DNA of 64,000 nt, from positions 1,240,001 through 1,304,000 of the forward strand of contig NZ_RZGZ01000002.1 of NCBI RefSeq assembly GCF_003990045.1. Direction: 5' to 3'. Both the position numbers and the translations under genes were made by a program. Of the stretch, positions 27,833 through 36,730 are shown piece after piece. The notes under the pieces are model-generated. The model did not search any database. It saw nothing but the letters and a program-made list of their open reading frames with translations, and was not told the origin of the DNA. The stretch comes from Labedella endophytica (GTDB lineage Bacteria; Actinomycetota; Actinomycetes; Actinomycetales; Microbacteriaceae). Each line of letters opens with the position of its first letter. The stretch's first letter is position 1.

Positions 27833-28822
27833 TTACTCGTAGAGCACCGCCGCGATCTCCTCATCCGTCATGTTGTCCGCGTCGTAGAAGAAGTAGCCCG
27901 TGTCGATGACCTCTTCGGGCGTCTCCCCGTTGATCGCGTCGAAGGCCGCCTGCACGGTCTCCGCACCGATGCCGATGGGGTTCTGCGTGATCGCGCCGGC
28001 CATGAGGCCGTTCGTGATCGCGTCCATCTGAGCCTTGCCGGAGTCGAAGCCGATGACCGTGAGGTCGTCGCCCGTCAGGCTGAGCTCGGTGAGCGCGTTG
28101 ACCACGCCGACGGCCGATCCCTCGTTGGTGCCGTAGATGCCTTTGAGGTCCGGGTGCGCCGCGATCATGGCCTTCGCGATGTCGGCCGACTTCAGGTGGT
28201 CGCCGTCGCCGTACTGGATGTCGACGATCTCGATGTCCGGGTACTCGGCCTCCATCTGGTCGACGAAGCCGTCACGGCGCTCGACGCCCGTGGAGTTGAT
28301 CTGGCTGTGGCCGACGATCGCGACCTCACCCTCTCCGCCCATGAGCTCGGCCATGTGGTCGGCCGCGAGCGCACCGGCACCGAGGCTGTCCGTCTTGGCG
28401 ATGCTGACGGGCACGTCGGAGTCGCAGCCCGCGTCGAACTGGACGACCGGGATGTCCGCGGCGCCGGCGGCGTCGATGAGCGGGATGCAGGCTTCGGGGT
28501 CGAGAGCGGCGTACGCGATCGCGTCGGGGCTCCTGTCGATGGCCGCCTGCAGCATCTGCAGCTGCGCGTCGACCTCGGTCTCGGACGCGGGGCCCTCGAA
28601 CGTGATGGTGACACCGAGCTCCTCGGCTCGCTGCTCCGCACCGGTCTTCACGGCCTGCCAGAACTGGTGCTGGAAGCCCTTGGAGATCATCGCGATCTCG
28701 ATTCCTTCCCCACCGCCCGCGTCGCCACCGCTTCCGGCGTCTCCGCCCTGGGCGCAACCGGCGAGTGCGACGACGGCGATCGCTGCGGCCGCGAGGACCG
28801 ACATCTTCTTACGGTTCTTCAT
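27833..28822 (-). CDS. Ribose-type sugar ABC transporter substrate-binding lipoprotein
   Basis: 329 residues from ATG 28822 (GGAG 7 bases upstream). Lipobox LAGC at about 22-25, then a Gly-rich linker and a Peripla_BP_4 fold: IAMISKGFQHQFWQAVKTGA, QAAIDRSPDAIAYAALD, VVQFDAGCDSD, GIYGTNEGSAVGVVNAL, VIGFDSGKAQ. It binds a monosaccharide or polyol. It is the third gene of the importer but separated from the permease by 209 bases with its own palindromic site and a hairpin, so it is probably also transcribed separately at a higher level. Confidence 0.92.
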   Translation of the reverse strand: MKNRKKMSVLAAAAIAVVALAGCAQGGDAGSGGDAGGGEGIEIAMISKGFQHQFWQAVKTGAEQRAEELGVTITFEGPASETEVDAQLQMLQAAIDRSPDAIAYAALDPEACIPLIDAAGAADIPVVQFDAGCDSDVPVSIAKTDSLGAGALAADHMAELMGGEGEVAIVGHSQINSTGVERRDGFVDQMEAEYPDIEIVDIQYGDGDHLKSADIAKAMIAAHPDLKGIYGTNEGSAVGVVNALTELSLTGDDLTVIGFDSGKAQMDAITNGLMAGAITQNPIGIGAETVQAAFDAINGETPEEVIDTGYFFYDADNMTDEEIAAVLYE

Positions 28823-28908
28823 CGAAACTCCATTGTTCTCGGGTGCCAGCACCGCTGCTGGACTCTTTACGTTAGGTGGTGCGTGAGGCGTTTGACAGGG
28901 CTGGGCCA

Positions 28909-28918
28909 TGTAGATACA
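28909..28918 (-). promoter_or_regulatory. TGTA-NN-TACA operator candidate, site 2
   Basis: TGTAGATACA, the reverse complement of the site upstream of the cupin isomerase gene, 87 bases before the ATG of the binding-protein gene. The wider match (ATGTAGATACA against TGTATCTACAT) is 11 bases. Confidence 0.6.
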
Positions 28919-28979
28919 GGATTGTTACCTTCCCTGTAACGGCGGGCCAGAAACCGATTTCAGTTTTGTTCGACGATCG

Positions 28980-29003
28980 CCGGTCGGTGCCTCGACCGAC
29001 CGG
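28980..29003 (-). terminator. Hairpin after the permease gene
   Basis: CCGGTCGGT and ACCGACCGG form a 9-base perfect stem around GCCTCG, 28 bases after the permease stop. With no T tract it may be an attenuator or a 3'-end stabiliser rather than a full terminator. It separates the permease and binding-protein messages. Confidence 0.5.
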
Positions 29004-29031
29004 CGCTCCGCTCGTCTTGCGAGAGGGCGGA

Positions 29032-30066
29032 TCAGGCTTCGCGTCGGCGACGCAGCGAGTCCGTGAAGACCGCCACGAGGATGACGATGCCGACCACGAC
29101 GTTCTGCCATTCCGTCTGGATCGACAGGATGCGCAGACCGTTGATCAGGACGCTCATGATGAGCGCACCGATGAGTGTGCCGAGGATCGATCCACGACCA
29201 CCGAGCAGCGACGTGCCGCCGATGATGACGGCGGCGATCGCCTGCAGCTCGTAGCCCGTTCCGAGCTGCGGCTGCGCCGACCCGAGTCGGGCCGCGATGA
29301 CGACACCGGCGATACCGGTGAAGATTCCCGCGACGGTGTAGATGAGGATGGTCCACTTGCGCGTATTCACGCCCGACAGCCGCGTCGCCTCCTCGTTGGA
29401 GCCGATCGCGAACGTGTAGCGGCCGAGGATCGTCTTGCTCAGCACCACATAGGCCACGAGGGCGCAGAGGAAGAGGATGAGCACGGCGTTCGGCAGGCCG
29501 GGGATCAGGGTGCCGAGGGCGATGTCCTTGAAGGCCTGCTCGGCGAAGTAGATCGGGGCGACACCCGAGATCACGAGGGCGAGACCCTGCGCGATGAGCA
29601 TCATCGCGAGCGTCGCGATGAACGGGGGCAACCCGAGGAACGTGATGTTGAAGCCGTTGATGAAGCCCATGAGCGCGCCGGTGGCGATGCCGCCGATGAC
29701 GCCGACGACGAGCGGCAGCCCCATGTTCGTGATGAACACGCCCGTCATGACCGCGCAGAGCGTCATGCCGGTACCGATCGACAGGTCGATGCCGCCTGTG
29801 ATGATCACGAACGTGGTGCCGACGGCGAGGATGCCGATGACCGCGGTCGAGAGAAGGATGCCCGAGATGTTGCTCACGGTGAAGAAGCTGCTGCTCGACA
29901 CCGAGAAGAAGATGATGAGCACGACGAGCGTCGCGAAGGCGAGCGACTGCTGCAGCTGGCTGCGGAGCACCTGTCCGATTCCGCGGCGTTCAGCGCCGCC
30001 CGGCGGGTTGATCTGCTCGGGGTTCTTCGCCGACGGTGTCGGCGTGGGGGGCGTGGAGGTGGTCAT
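29032..30066 (-). CDS. Ribose-type sugar ABC transporter permease
   Basis: 344 residues, BPD_transp_2 (RbsC) family. A Pro/Thr-rich N-terminus precedes about 8-10 hydrophobic helices; hallmark segments FVIITGGIDLSIGTGMTLCA, GLPPFIATLAMM and GGTSLLGGRGSILGTLIGAL. Starts 55 bases after the ATPase stop. Forms the channel of the importer with the RbsA-like ATPase. Confidence 0.94.
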   Translation of the reverse strand: MTTSTPPTPTPSAKNPEQINPPGGAERRGIGQVLRSQLQQSLAFATLVVLIIFFSVSSSSFFTVSNISGILLSTAVIGILAVGTTFVIITGGIDLSIGTGMTLCAVMTGVFITNMGLPLVVGVIGGIATGALMGFINGFNITFLGLPPFIATLAMMLIAQGLALVISGVAPIYFAEQAFKDIALGTLIPGLPNAVLILFLCALVAYVVLSKTILGRYTFAIGSNEEATRLSGVNTRKWTILIYTVAGIFTGIAGVVIAARLGSAQPQLGTGYELQAIAAVIIGGTSLLGGRGSILGTLIGALIMSVLINGLRILSIQTEWQNVVVGIVILVAVFTDSLRRRREA

Positions 30067-30121
30067 CGGTGATCTTTCTCTCCAGGGACGGCGGGACGGA
30101 TTCGGGTGAAGGTGGGGGTCG

Positions 30122-31627
30122 TCATTCGTGGCCTCGCGTCGCGAGCTCCATGATCGTGTTCTGGGACGCCTTCTCGTTGTCGAGGAAGCCCGTGATCCGC
30201 CCCGTGGCCATGACGGCGATCCGGTGCGACAGGCGCAGGACCTCCGGCAGCTCCGAGGAGATCACGATGATCGACTTCCCCCGAGCGGCGAGGTCGGTGA
30301 GCAGGGCGTAGATCTCGTCCTTCGCCCCGACGTCGATGCCGCGGGTGGGCTCGTCGAAGATGAGGATGTCGCAATCGCGTTCGAGCCACTTCGCGATGAC
30401 GACCTTCTGCTGATTGCCTCCCGAGAGCAGCTTCGTGACCTGCTGCACGGACGGCGTCTTGATCTTCAGCTGGTCGACGTAGCGCTTGGCGACGTTGCGA
30501 CCCTTCGCGGGCTGCATGAAGCCGAGGGCGTTGCTGAAGTTCGGCAGCGACGGGAGCAGGATGTTCTCGCTCACCGTCTGACCGAGCAGGAGACCGAGCG
30601 ACTTGCGGTCCTCCGAGAGGTAGCCGATCCCGTGACGCACGGCGTCGGTCGGCTTCGTGATGGAGACGACCTTCCCGTTCACCGTGATCGTCCCGCTCGT
30701 CCTCGGGTCGGCGCCGATGATCGCGCGGGCCACCTCGGTGCGACCGGCGCCCATGAGGCCGGCGAAGCCCAGGATCTCCCCACGACGCAGCTCGAAGCTC
30801 ACGCCGTTGATGAAGTTGCGGGTGCTGAGATCCTCCACCTTGAGGACGACGTCGTTGTCGTGGGTGTCGATCGCCGTGGGTCGCGCGTTCTCGTCGATGT
30901 GGCGGCCCACCATCATCTCGATGATCGTGGGCACGTCGAACGAGCCCTTCGCGAGGGTGCCGACGTAACGACCGTCGCGGATCACGGTGACGCGGTCGGC
31001 GATGCGGCCGAGCTCCTCCATGCGGTGCGAGATGTAGATGATGCCGGTGCCGTCCGCCTTCAGCCCCTCGATGAGACGGAAGAGCGTCTCGCTCTCGGAG
31101 GCGGTGAGCGACGACGTGGGCTCGTCCATGATGAGCACCTTCGAGTCGACGGAGAGCGCCTTCGCGATCTCGACCATCTGCTGCTTCGCGACCGTGAGCT
31201 CCCCCACCTCCTGGCGGGGGTCGAGGTCGATGCGCAACCGAGCGAGCAGCTCCGCCGTCTTCTTGTTGAGGGCGCGCTCGCGGAGGGCGAAGCCGCCGAG
31301 GCTGCGCGGCTCACGCCCGATGTAGATGTTCTGCGCCACCGTGAGGTGGGGCATGAGGTTCATCTCCTGGTGGATGATCGAGATGCCGAGCGCCTGCGCC
31401 GCGCGCGGGCCCTCGATCTCCACGGGGCGACCCTCGAACGAGATCGTGCCCTCGTCGCGCGTGTAGATGCCCGAGAGGATCTTCATGAGGCTCGACTTGC
31501 CCGCGCCGTTCTCGCCCACGAGGGCGAGGACCTCGCCGCGGTCGAGCTCGAACTGCACGTCCTTGAGCGCCTGCACGCCCGGAAAGCTCTTGCTGATGCC
31601 CTGGACTTCCAGCAATTTGGTCGTCAC
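30122..31627 (-). CDS. Ribose-type sugar ABC transporter ATPase (two NBDs)
   Basis: 501 residues from GTG 31627 (GGGAGC 6 bases upstream). First NBD: Walker [18 protein letters not shown], signature-like [16 protein letters not shown], Walker [13 protein letters not shown]. Second [19 protein letters not shown] (degenerate Walker A, normal for RbsA second halves), [32 protein letters not shown]. First gene of the importer, divergent from the epimerase gene over a region with two TGTATCT repeats. Confidence 0.94.
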   Translation of the reverse strand: MTTKLLEVQGISKSFPGVQALKDVQFELDRGEVLALVGENGAGKSSLMKILSGIYTRDEGTISFEGRPVEIEGPRAAQALGISIIHQEMNLMPHLTVAQNIYIGREPRSLGGFALRERALNKKTAELLARLRIDLDPRQEVGELTVAKQQMVEIAKALSVDSKVLIMDEPTSSLTASESETLFRLIEGLKADGTGIIYISHRMEELGRIADRVTVIRDGRYVGTLAKGSFDVPTIIEMMVGRHIDENARPTAIDTHDNDVVLKVEDLSTRNFINGVSFELRRGEILGFAGLMGAGRTEVARAIIGADPRTSGTITVNGKVVSITKPTDAVRHGIGYLSEDRKSLGLLLGQTVSENILLPSLPNFSNALGFMQPAKGRNVAKRYVDQLKIKTPSVQQVTKLLSGGNQQKVVIAKWLERDCDILIFDEPTRGIDVGAKDEIYALLTDLAARGKSIIVISSELPEVLRLSHRIAVMATGRITGFLDNEKASQNTIMELATRGHE

Positions 31628-31729
31628 GATGCTCCCTGCTTCGTTCGAGAGATTGCGGCTTCTGTCGGCGGTTCCGACGGACTCAAGCGACACGGTCGCT
31701 CACGTCCCCTCGGGCGTCCGGGGCGAAGT

Positions 31730-31749
31730 TGTATCTCAATGTATCTAAA
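31730..31749. promoter_or_regulatory. Double TGTATCT element in divergent promoter region, site 3
   Basis: TGTATCTCAA directly followed by TGTATCTAAA, two 10-base repeats each resembling TGTATCTACA. They lie between the divergent ATPase (31627) and epimerase (31830) genes. CATAGT about 15 bases to the right could be the epimerase -10 box. Confidence 0.5.
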
Positions 31750-31829
31750 CCGTCCGCACCTGCATAGTGTGGAAGCGAACCTCCGACGTTTCCCGGATCA
31801 TCGACGATCCCCGAGAAAGGACCACTCCC

Positions 31830-32699
31830 GTGCAGATCGGCGTCCACGCCCTCGTTTTCACCGGAACCTTCGACCAGGCGGGCATCTCCGCGGCCGTCGA
31901 GAGGACGGCGAGAGCGGGGTTCGACCTCATCGAATTCCCCCTCATGGATCCGTTCGCCTTCGACCGGGAGCACGCCGCTCGCGAGATCGCCTCCCACGGC
32001 ATCGCGGCGACGGCATCGCTCGGGCTGAGCGAGCAGACCGATCTCACGAGCCCCGATCCCGCCGTGCGCGAGGCCGGCGAGACGCTCCTCGCCGAGTGCC
32101 TCGACATCGTGCACGCGCTCGGGTCGACCGAGCTGTGCGGTGTGCTCTACAGCGCGATGAAGAAGTACGTGACCCCGCCCACGAGCGAGGGCCGCGCGGC
32201 GAGCGCCGCGGCGATCGGGCGACTGGCCGACAAGGCCGCCGGCCTCGGCATCACCCTGTCGCTCGAGGTCGTCAACCGCTACGAGACGAACCTCCTCAAC
32301 ACCGGCCGACAGGCGCTGCGCTTCCTCGAGGACGTCGACCGCGACAACGTGCGCGTCCACCTCGACACGTACCACATGAACATCGAGGAGTCGGATCTCG
32401 TCCAGCCCGTGCTCGACGTCTCCGAGCGCCTCGGCTATGTGCACATCGGCGAATCGCACCGGGGCTACCTCGGCAGCGGGACGGTCGACTTCGACGCGTT
32501 CTTCCGCGGACTGGCGCGGATCGACTACGACGGCCCCGTGGTCTTCGAGTCCTTCTCGTCCACCGTCGTGAGCGAGACCCTGAGCAACACGCTCGGCGTG
32601 TGGCGCAACCTGTGGGACGACGGGGACGACCTCGCGGCGCACGCGAACCGCTTCATCCGCGACCGGCTGCGCTCTGTCGAGACGATCGCACTGCACTGA
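31830..32699 (+). CDS. Sugar 3-epimerase/isomerase-like TIM-barrel protein (tagatose/psicose epimerase group)
   Basis: 289 residues from GTG 31830 (AAAGGA 9 bases upstream). AP-endonuclease-2 fold with the four metal ligands of D-tagatose 3-epimerases: Glu in LEVVNRYETN, Asp in HLDTYHMNIEE, His in YVHIGESHRG, Glu in VVFESFSS. These enzymes epimerise ketohexoses or ketopentoses at C3. Divergent from the importer and under related operator-like repeats, so it probably converts the imported sugar to the substrate of the FGGY kinase. Confidence 0.88.
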   Translation: MQIGVHALVFTGTFDQAGISAAVERTARAGFDLIEFPLMDPFAFDREHAAREIASHGIAATASLGLSEQTDLTSPDPAVREAGETLLAECLDIVHALGSTELCGVLYSAMKKYVTPPTSEGRAASAAAIGRLADKAAGLGITLSLEVVNRYETNLLNTGRQALRFLEDVDRDNVRVHLDTYHMNIEESDLVQPVLDVSERLGYVHIGESHRGYLGSGTVDFDAFFRGLARIDYDGPVVFESFSSTVVSETLSNTLGVWRNLWDDGDDLAAHANRFIRDRLRSVETIALH

Positions 32700-32705
32700 C
32701 GCACG

Positions 32706-32719
32706 GGAGCCCGGGCTCC
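32706..32719. terminator. Short GC palindrome between convergent genes
   Basis: GGAGCCCGGGCTCC, a perfect 14-base palindrome 6 bases after the epimerase stop and 15 bases before the end of the convergent FucU gene (stop at 32735). A weak terminator candidate. Confidence 0.4.
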
Positions 32720-32734
32720 GCGTCGGCGCGCGCA

Positions 32735-33196
32735 TCAACTGCCACCCGCCGCAGGGCCCGGGGCGCCGGGAAGGGAGCCCGCTGCCGGGTGACCGACGAC
32801 GCCCTTGCGCAGGATCGCGTTGCCGTACTTCCGGGTCTCACCCGTGCGGACGACGAGGTACGCGGGTGCGGCCTCGTCGTAGAACGCGAAGCGCTCGACG
32901 AAGCGCACGTCGTCCCCGCTCGCGCCCGCTGCGGCCATGAGTTCGCGCTGCACGTCGAGGACCTCGCCGTCGGCCGACTCCATGAGGTCGAGCCCCGGGG
33001 CGTCGTCGAGCGGCACGACCGAGCGGATCGCGGCGAGAACGCGCGGGGAGGCGAGGGTCGGGAGATCGACGACGCGCGCGCCGATGCGATGGGCGGGGAA
33101 GTGGGCGTCTGCGACCACCACGGAGTCCGAGTGGCCCATCGCGTCCAGGTGGAGCAGGAGCTCCCCCGTGAGGACAGGGTCGATGCCTTCGAGCAC
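32735..33196 (-). CDS. fucU: FucU/RbsD-family sugar mutarotase (L-fucose mutarotase-like)
   Basis: 153 residues from GTG 33196 (AAGGAG 7 bases upstream; GTG 33202 is too close to the site). His22 in AMGHSDSVVVADAHFP matches the catalytic histidine position of FucU, and the C-terminus RTGETRKYGNAILRKGVV is the family ending. FucU interconverts alpha and beta anomers of L-fucose. It follows the aldo/keto reductase and fuconate dehydratase genes on the same strand. Confidence 0.85.
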   Translation of the reverse strand: MLEGIDPVLTGELLLHLDAMGHSDSVVVADAHFPAHRIGARVVDLPTLASPRVLAAIRSVVPLDDAPGLDLMESADGEVLDVQRELMAAAGASGDDVRFVERFAFYDEAAPAYLVVRTGETRKYGNAILRKGVVGHPAAGSLPGAPGPAAGGS

Positions 33197-33220
33197 GGTC
33201 ACTCTCCTTCGAGCGGTCGG

Positions 33221-33328
33221 ATGTTTCCGATGGTAATTGGGTCGCGCAGGTGCGTCGGACGGAATCCGGTCACGATTCGGTTGCGGTCGTTCCGGAGGTG
33301 ATTCGATTCATTTCGATCGGAAACGATC
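33221..33328 (-). promoter_or_regulatory. Possible operator pair upstream of fucU
   Basis: ATGTTTCCGAT at 33221-33231 and GATCGGAAACGATC (perfect 5-base arms, 4-base centre) at 33315-33328 share the ATCGGAAAC-type core in opposite orientation. The 158-base gap between the reductase stop and fucU start holds these and no gene. The regulator is unknown. Confidence 0.4.
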
Positions 33329-33354
33329 TGGTCGTCGAGCACGCGGAGTGGCGG

Positions 33355-34335
33355 TCACGAGACGACGAGCCCCTCGGCCGCGAGCCGATCCCAGAGCTCC
33401 TCGGGAACCGGCGCGGCCATACGTTCGGCGTTCTGGCGGATCTGCTCCGGCCGGCTCGCCCCGATCACCACGGTGCGCACGAGGGGATGCCGCGACACGT
33501 AGTGCAGCGCGGCCTGCGGGAGCGGCACACCCACGTCCGCCGCGGCCGCCGCGATCGCGGACACGCGCTCGAAGACGTCGTCCGGGACGGACCCGTACTC
33601 GTACCGCCCCTCCCGGCTCGGCACGTCCTGAGCGAGGAGACCGGAGTTGAAGACCGACGCGACGACGACCCCTACGCCGTTGCGCTCGCACGCGGGGAAG
33701 ACGTCGATCGCGGCGGGCTGCTCGGCGAGGGTGTACCGGCCGGCCACCATCAGGAGGTCGACGGCGCCGGTCTCGGCGGACGCCACGAGCGCCTCCGTCG
33801 TCATCGAACCCACGCCGACGGCGGTCACGACCCCCTCGTCCCGCAGCGCTGCGAGCGCGGGGATCGCGACGTCGAGCCCCTGCCGCAGCGAGTGGCGCTC
33901 CGGGTCGTGGAGATAGAGCACGTCGATGCGGTCGAGCCCGAGTCGCTCGAGCGACTCCTCGACACTCCGGCGCACCCCGTCCGAGGTGAGGTCCCACTCC
34001 CGGCGGAGGTCGGCCGGGACGTGGAAGTCGTTCTCGAGGTCGAGGTCACCGGCGCCCGCGGGGTTCGGCCGCAGCAACCGGCCCACCTTCGTGGACAGCA
34101 CGAACTCGTCGCGTGGCTTCGAGCGGAGGAATGCCCCGAGCCGCCGCTCCGACAGGCCGAGCCCGTAGTGCGGCGCGGTGTCGAAGGAGCGGATCCCCGC
34201 CTCCCAGGCCGCGTCGAGCACCGCATGCGCCTCGTCGTCCGTGAGCGCACGGAAGAGGTTGCCCACGTTCGCGGCTCCATACGTGAGGTCGCCGAACGGG
34301 ACGGCGGTCGCGGCGGGCCGCAGTCGAACCGTCAC
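33355..34335 (-). CDS. Aldo/keto reductase, probable L-fucose (aldose) dehydrogenase
   Basis: 326 residues from GTG 34335, overlapping the dehydratase stop (GTGA). AKR features: [20 protein letters not shown] (catalytic Asp and Tyr), Lys in [12 protein letters not shown], His in YLHDPE, and the NAD(P) tail [15 protein letters not shown]. This subgroup includes D-threo-aldose 1-dehydrogenase/L-fucose dehydrogenase, which oxidises L-fucose to the lactone. The neighbours (fuconate dehydratase, mutarotase, FAH hydrolase) support that role. Confidence 0.85.
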   Translation of the reverse strand: MTVRLRPAATAVPFGDLTYGAANVGNLFRALTDDEAHAVLDAAWEAGIRSFDTAPHYGLGLSERRLGAFLRSKPRDEFVLSTKVGRLLRPNPAGAGDLDLENDFHVPADLRREWDLTSDGVRRSVEESLERLGLDRIDVLYLHDPERHSLRQGLDVAIPALAALRDEGVVTAVGVGSMTTEALVASAETGAVDLLMVAGRYTLAEQPAAIDVFPACERNGVGVVVASVFNSGLLAQDVPSREGRYEYGSVPDDVFERVSAIAAAAADVGVPLPQAALHYVSRHPLVRTVVIGASRPEQIRQNAERMAAPVPEELWDRLAAEGLVVS

Positions 34336-35639
34336 CGGATCGCCTCGACGGCGTCGTCCTCGGGCGAGAAGGTGAACTCGACGCGGGTCGCCTCGAGCAT
34401 CTCGCTCCCGCCGCCCGGGGTGGTCGGCGGCCAGTACGCGCCGTGGTGCACGTCGACGGGGGTCACGAAGTGCTCGTGGAGGTGGTCGACGAACTCGATG
34501 ACCCGGCCGTCTGTCGTGCCCGAGAGCGCGACGGTGTCGAACATCGAGAGGTGCTGCACGGCCTCGCACAGGCCGACGCCGCCGGCGTGGGGGCAGACCG
34601 GGACGCCGAAGCGGTGGGCGAGGAGCAGGATCGCGATGTTCTCGTTGACGCCCGCGACGCGCGTCGCGTCGATCTGGAGCACGGCGAGCGCGTCCGCCTG
34701 CAGGAACTGCTTGAACATCACCCGGTTGGCACCGTGCTCCCCCGTCGCGACGCGGATGGGTGCGACCCCGCGGGCGATCGCCGCGTGGGCGAGGATGTCG
34801 TCCGGATTCGTGGGTTCCTCGATCCAGGCCACGTCGAACTCGGCGAGCGCGTTGACCCACTCGATCGCGTCCGCGACGTCCCAGCGCTGGTTCGCGTCGA
34901 TCGCGATGGCGATGTCGGGACCCACGGCCTCGCGGGCGAGGCGCATACGACGGATGTCGTCCTCGAGGCTCGCGCCCACCTTGAGCTTGATCTGGGGGAA
35001 CCCGTCGGCCACGGCCTCCTTCGCGAGCCGGACGAGCTTCTCGTCGGAGTAGCCGAGCCAACCGGGCGTGGTCGTGTAGGCGGGGTAGCCGTTCGCGATC
35101 AGCGCGGCCTCGCGCTCCGCGCGTCCGGGGACGGCGTCGCGGAAGATCGCGAGAGCATCCTCCGGGGTGATCGCGTCCGAGAGGTAGCGGAAGTCGACGA
35201 GCTCCACGAGCTGTTCCGGCGTCATGCGGGCGAGCAGCTGCCAGAGCGGCAAGCCCGCGCGCTTCGCCTTGAGGTCCCAGAGCGCGTTCACGACGGCGCC
35301 GATCGCCATGTGCATGACGCCCTTCTCCGGGCCGAGCCAGCGGAGCTGCGAGTCGTAGACGAACTCGCGCCACGTCGCCCCCATGTTCTCGAGCAGGTCC
35401 TCGACGTTCCGTCCCACGAGGTGCCCGCGGAGGGCATGGATCGCCGCGACCTGCACGTCGTTGCCGCGGCCGATCGTGAAGACGAATCCGTGCCCTTCGA
35501 GACCGTCCTCGGAGTCCGTCCGGATGACGAGGTAGGCGGCGGAATAGTCGGGATCCGCGTTCATCGCGTCCGAGCCGTCGAGCTGCTGCGAGGTGGGGAA
35601 CCGGATGTCGGTCGTGTCGATGGCGGTGACGATGCTCAC
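34332..35639 (-). CDS. fucD: L-fuconate dehydratase (enolase superfamily)
   Basis: 435 residues from GTG 35639 (AAGGAG upstream), close to the 441 of the Xanthomonas enzyme. Mandelate racemase-group residues: KxK in [10 protein letters not shown], metal ligands in [19 protein letters not shown] and ATGEHG, the Asp of LQIDATR and the His of CPHAGGVGL. It dehydrates L-fuconate to 2-keto-3-deoxy-L-fuconate. The sequence [20 protein letters not shown] is typical of FucD. Divergent from the FAH hydrolase gene. Confidence 0.93.
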   Translation of the reverse strand: MSIVTAIDTTDIRFPTSQQLDGSDAMNADPDYSAAYLVIRTDSEDGLEGHGFVFTIGRGNDVQVAAIHALRGHLVGRNVEDLLENMGATWREFVYDSQLRWLGPEKGVMHMAIGAVVNALWDLKAKRAGLPLWQLLARMTPEQLVELVDFRYLSDAITPEDALAIFRDAVPGRAEREAALIANGYPAYTTTPGWLGYSDEKLVRLAKEAVADGFPQIKLKVGASLEDDIRRMRLAREAVGPDIAIAIDANQRWDVADAIEWVNALAEFDVAWIEEPTNPDDILAHAAIARGVAPIRVATGEHGANRVMFKQFLQADALAVLQIDATRVAGVNENIAILLLAHRFGVPVCPHAGGVGLCEAVQHLSMFDTVALSGTTDGRVIEFVDHLHEHFVTPVDVHHGAYWPPTTPGGGSEMLEATRVEFTFSPEDDAVEAIR

Positions 35640-35674
35640 GGACGAGTCTCCTTCGTTGGATGCTGCGAGCATAA

Positions 35675-35685
35675 ACATCGGATGT
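35675..35685. promoter_or_regulatory. Palindrome in the fucD / FAH divergent promoter region
   Basis: ACATCGGATGT, a perfect 11-base palindrome followed by TCTATAGT (a -10-like TATAGT for rightward transcription). It is centred between the two divergent genes and may control both. It shares the CGGATGT string with 33218-33225. Confidence 0.5.
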
Positions 35686-35821
35686 CTATAGTGTCAATTG
35701 CGGCACCCGACGCCTTCCGGGATCGAATCACCCGTTTGTCGCCGGTAGAGTTCTGATGTTCGGATACTCCCGCCGACCTTCCGCCGTCCGCGGCGTCGAC
35801 ACCGCAAAGGATACGCAAACG

Positions 35822-36673
35822 ATGAAGTTCGCCCGCCTCGGTCCCCTCGGCCACGAGAAGCCCGTGCTCATCGACGGCGATGCCGTCTTCGACCTCTCAC
35901 CGCTCACGCGCGACATCGACGGCGATTTCCTGTCAGGCGACGGACCGGCGCGCGCCGCGGAGGCGCGCGCGAACGGCACCCTCGACGAGGTGGCCGACGC
36001 CGACTCGCTGCGGATCGGCGCCCCCATCGCGCGGCCGAGCGCCGTGGTCTGCATCGGGATGAACTACGCGGCCCACGCGGCGGAGTCCGGTTCAGCGCCT
36101 CCCGAGATCCCTGTGGTCTTCCTCAAGGTGCCCAACACCGTTGTGGGACCGAACGACCACGTGCACATCCCGCGTCGCAGCGAGAAGACCGACTGGGAAG
36201 TGGAGCTCGGCATCGTCATCGGGAAACGCGCGAGCTACCTCGACTCCCCCGCCGACAGCGTCGCCCACATCGCCGGCTTCGTGACCGCCAACGACCTCTC
36301 GGAGCGAACGTTCCAGCTCGACGAGTCGGGCGGACAGTGGTCGAAGGGCAAGATCGCGCCGGGTTTCAACCCCACGGGGCCGTGGCTCGTCACCCCGGAG
36401 GACGTGGACTACCAGAACCTCCGCTTGCGCAGCTGGGTGAACGGCGAGCCGCGCCAGGACTCCTCGACGGCCGACCAGATCTTCGGCGTGGACCACATCG
36501 TGTGGCACCTCAGCCAGTACATGACCCTCGAACCGGGCGACCTCGTACTCACCGGCACCCCCGAGGGCGTCGCGCTCTCCGGGCGCTTCCCCTACATCCA
36601 GCCGGGCGACGTCGTCGAGATCGAGATCGACGGACTGGGTCGGCAGCGCCAGGAGTTCAGCGCCGCTCCCTGA
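35822..36673 (+). CDS. FAH-family hydrolase, probable 2,4-diketo-3-deoxy-L-fuconate hydrolase
   Basis: 283 residues from ATG 35822 (AAAGGA 9 bases upstream). FAH-fold motifs: CIGMNYAAHAAESG, VVFLKVPNTVVGPNDHV, metal-binding DWEVELGIVIGK and NDLSERTFQ, KGKIAPGFNPTGPWLVTPED, and LVLTGTPEGV. In the non-phosphorylating L-fucose pathway this family cleaves 2,4-diketo-3-deoxy-L-fuconate to pyruvate and L-lactate. Followed 57 bases later by the SDR of the same route. Confidence 0.9.
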   Translation: MKFARLGPLGHEKPVLIDGDAVFDLSPLTRDIDGDFLSGDGPARAAEARANGTLDEVADADSLRIGAPIARPSAVVCIGMNYAAHAAESGSAPPEIPVVFLKVPNTVVGPNDHVHIPRRSEKTDWEVELGIVIGKRASYLDSPADSVAHIAGFVTANDLSERTFQLDESGGQWSKGKIAPGFNPTGPWLVTPEDVDYQNLRLRSWVNGEPRQDSSTADQIFGVDHIVWHLSQYMTLEPGDLVLTGTPEGVALSGRFPYIQPGDVVEIEIDGLGRQRQEFSAAP

Positions 36674-36730
36674 TCGGGGCGGCCGGTTTCACACGCGACG
36701 ACGATCTCACAACGCAAGGAAGAAGGAATC

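Noticed and set aside
30128-33301. Plus-strand open frame of 1057 codons opposite the importer and epimerase genes
   Set aside because: It runs antisense to the RbsA-like ATPase and partly overlaps the epimerase in another frame; its composition is Arg/Asp/Val-rich shadow translation of GC-rich codons, with no recognisable domain.
33355-35373. Single 672-residue minus-strand protein joining dehydratase and reductase
   Set aside because: The first half is the dehydratase read in another frame; the reductase begins at GTG 34335 in a GTGA overlap, so this is two genes.
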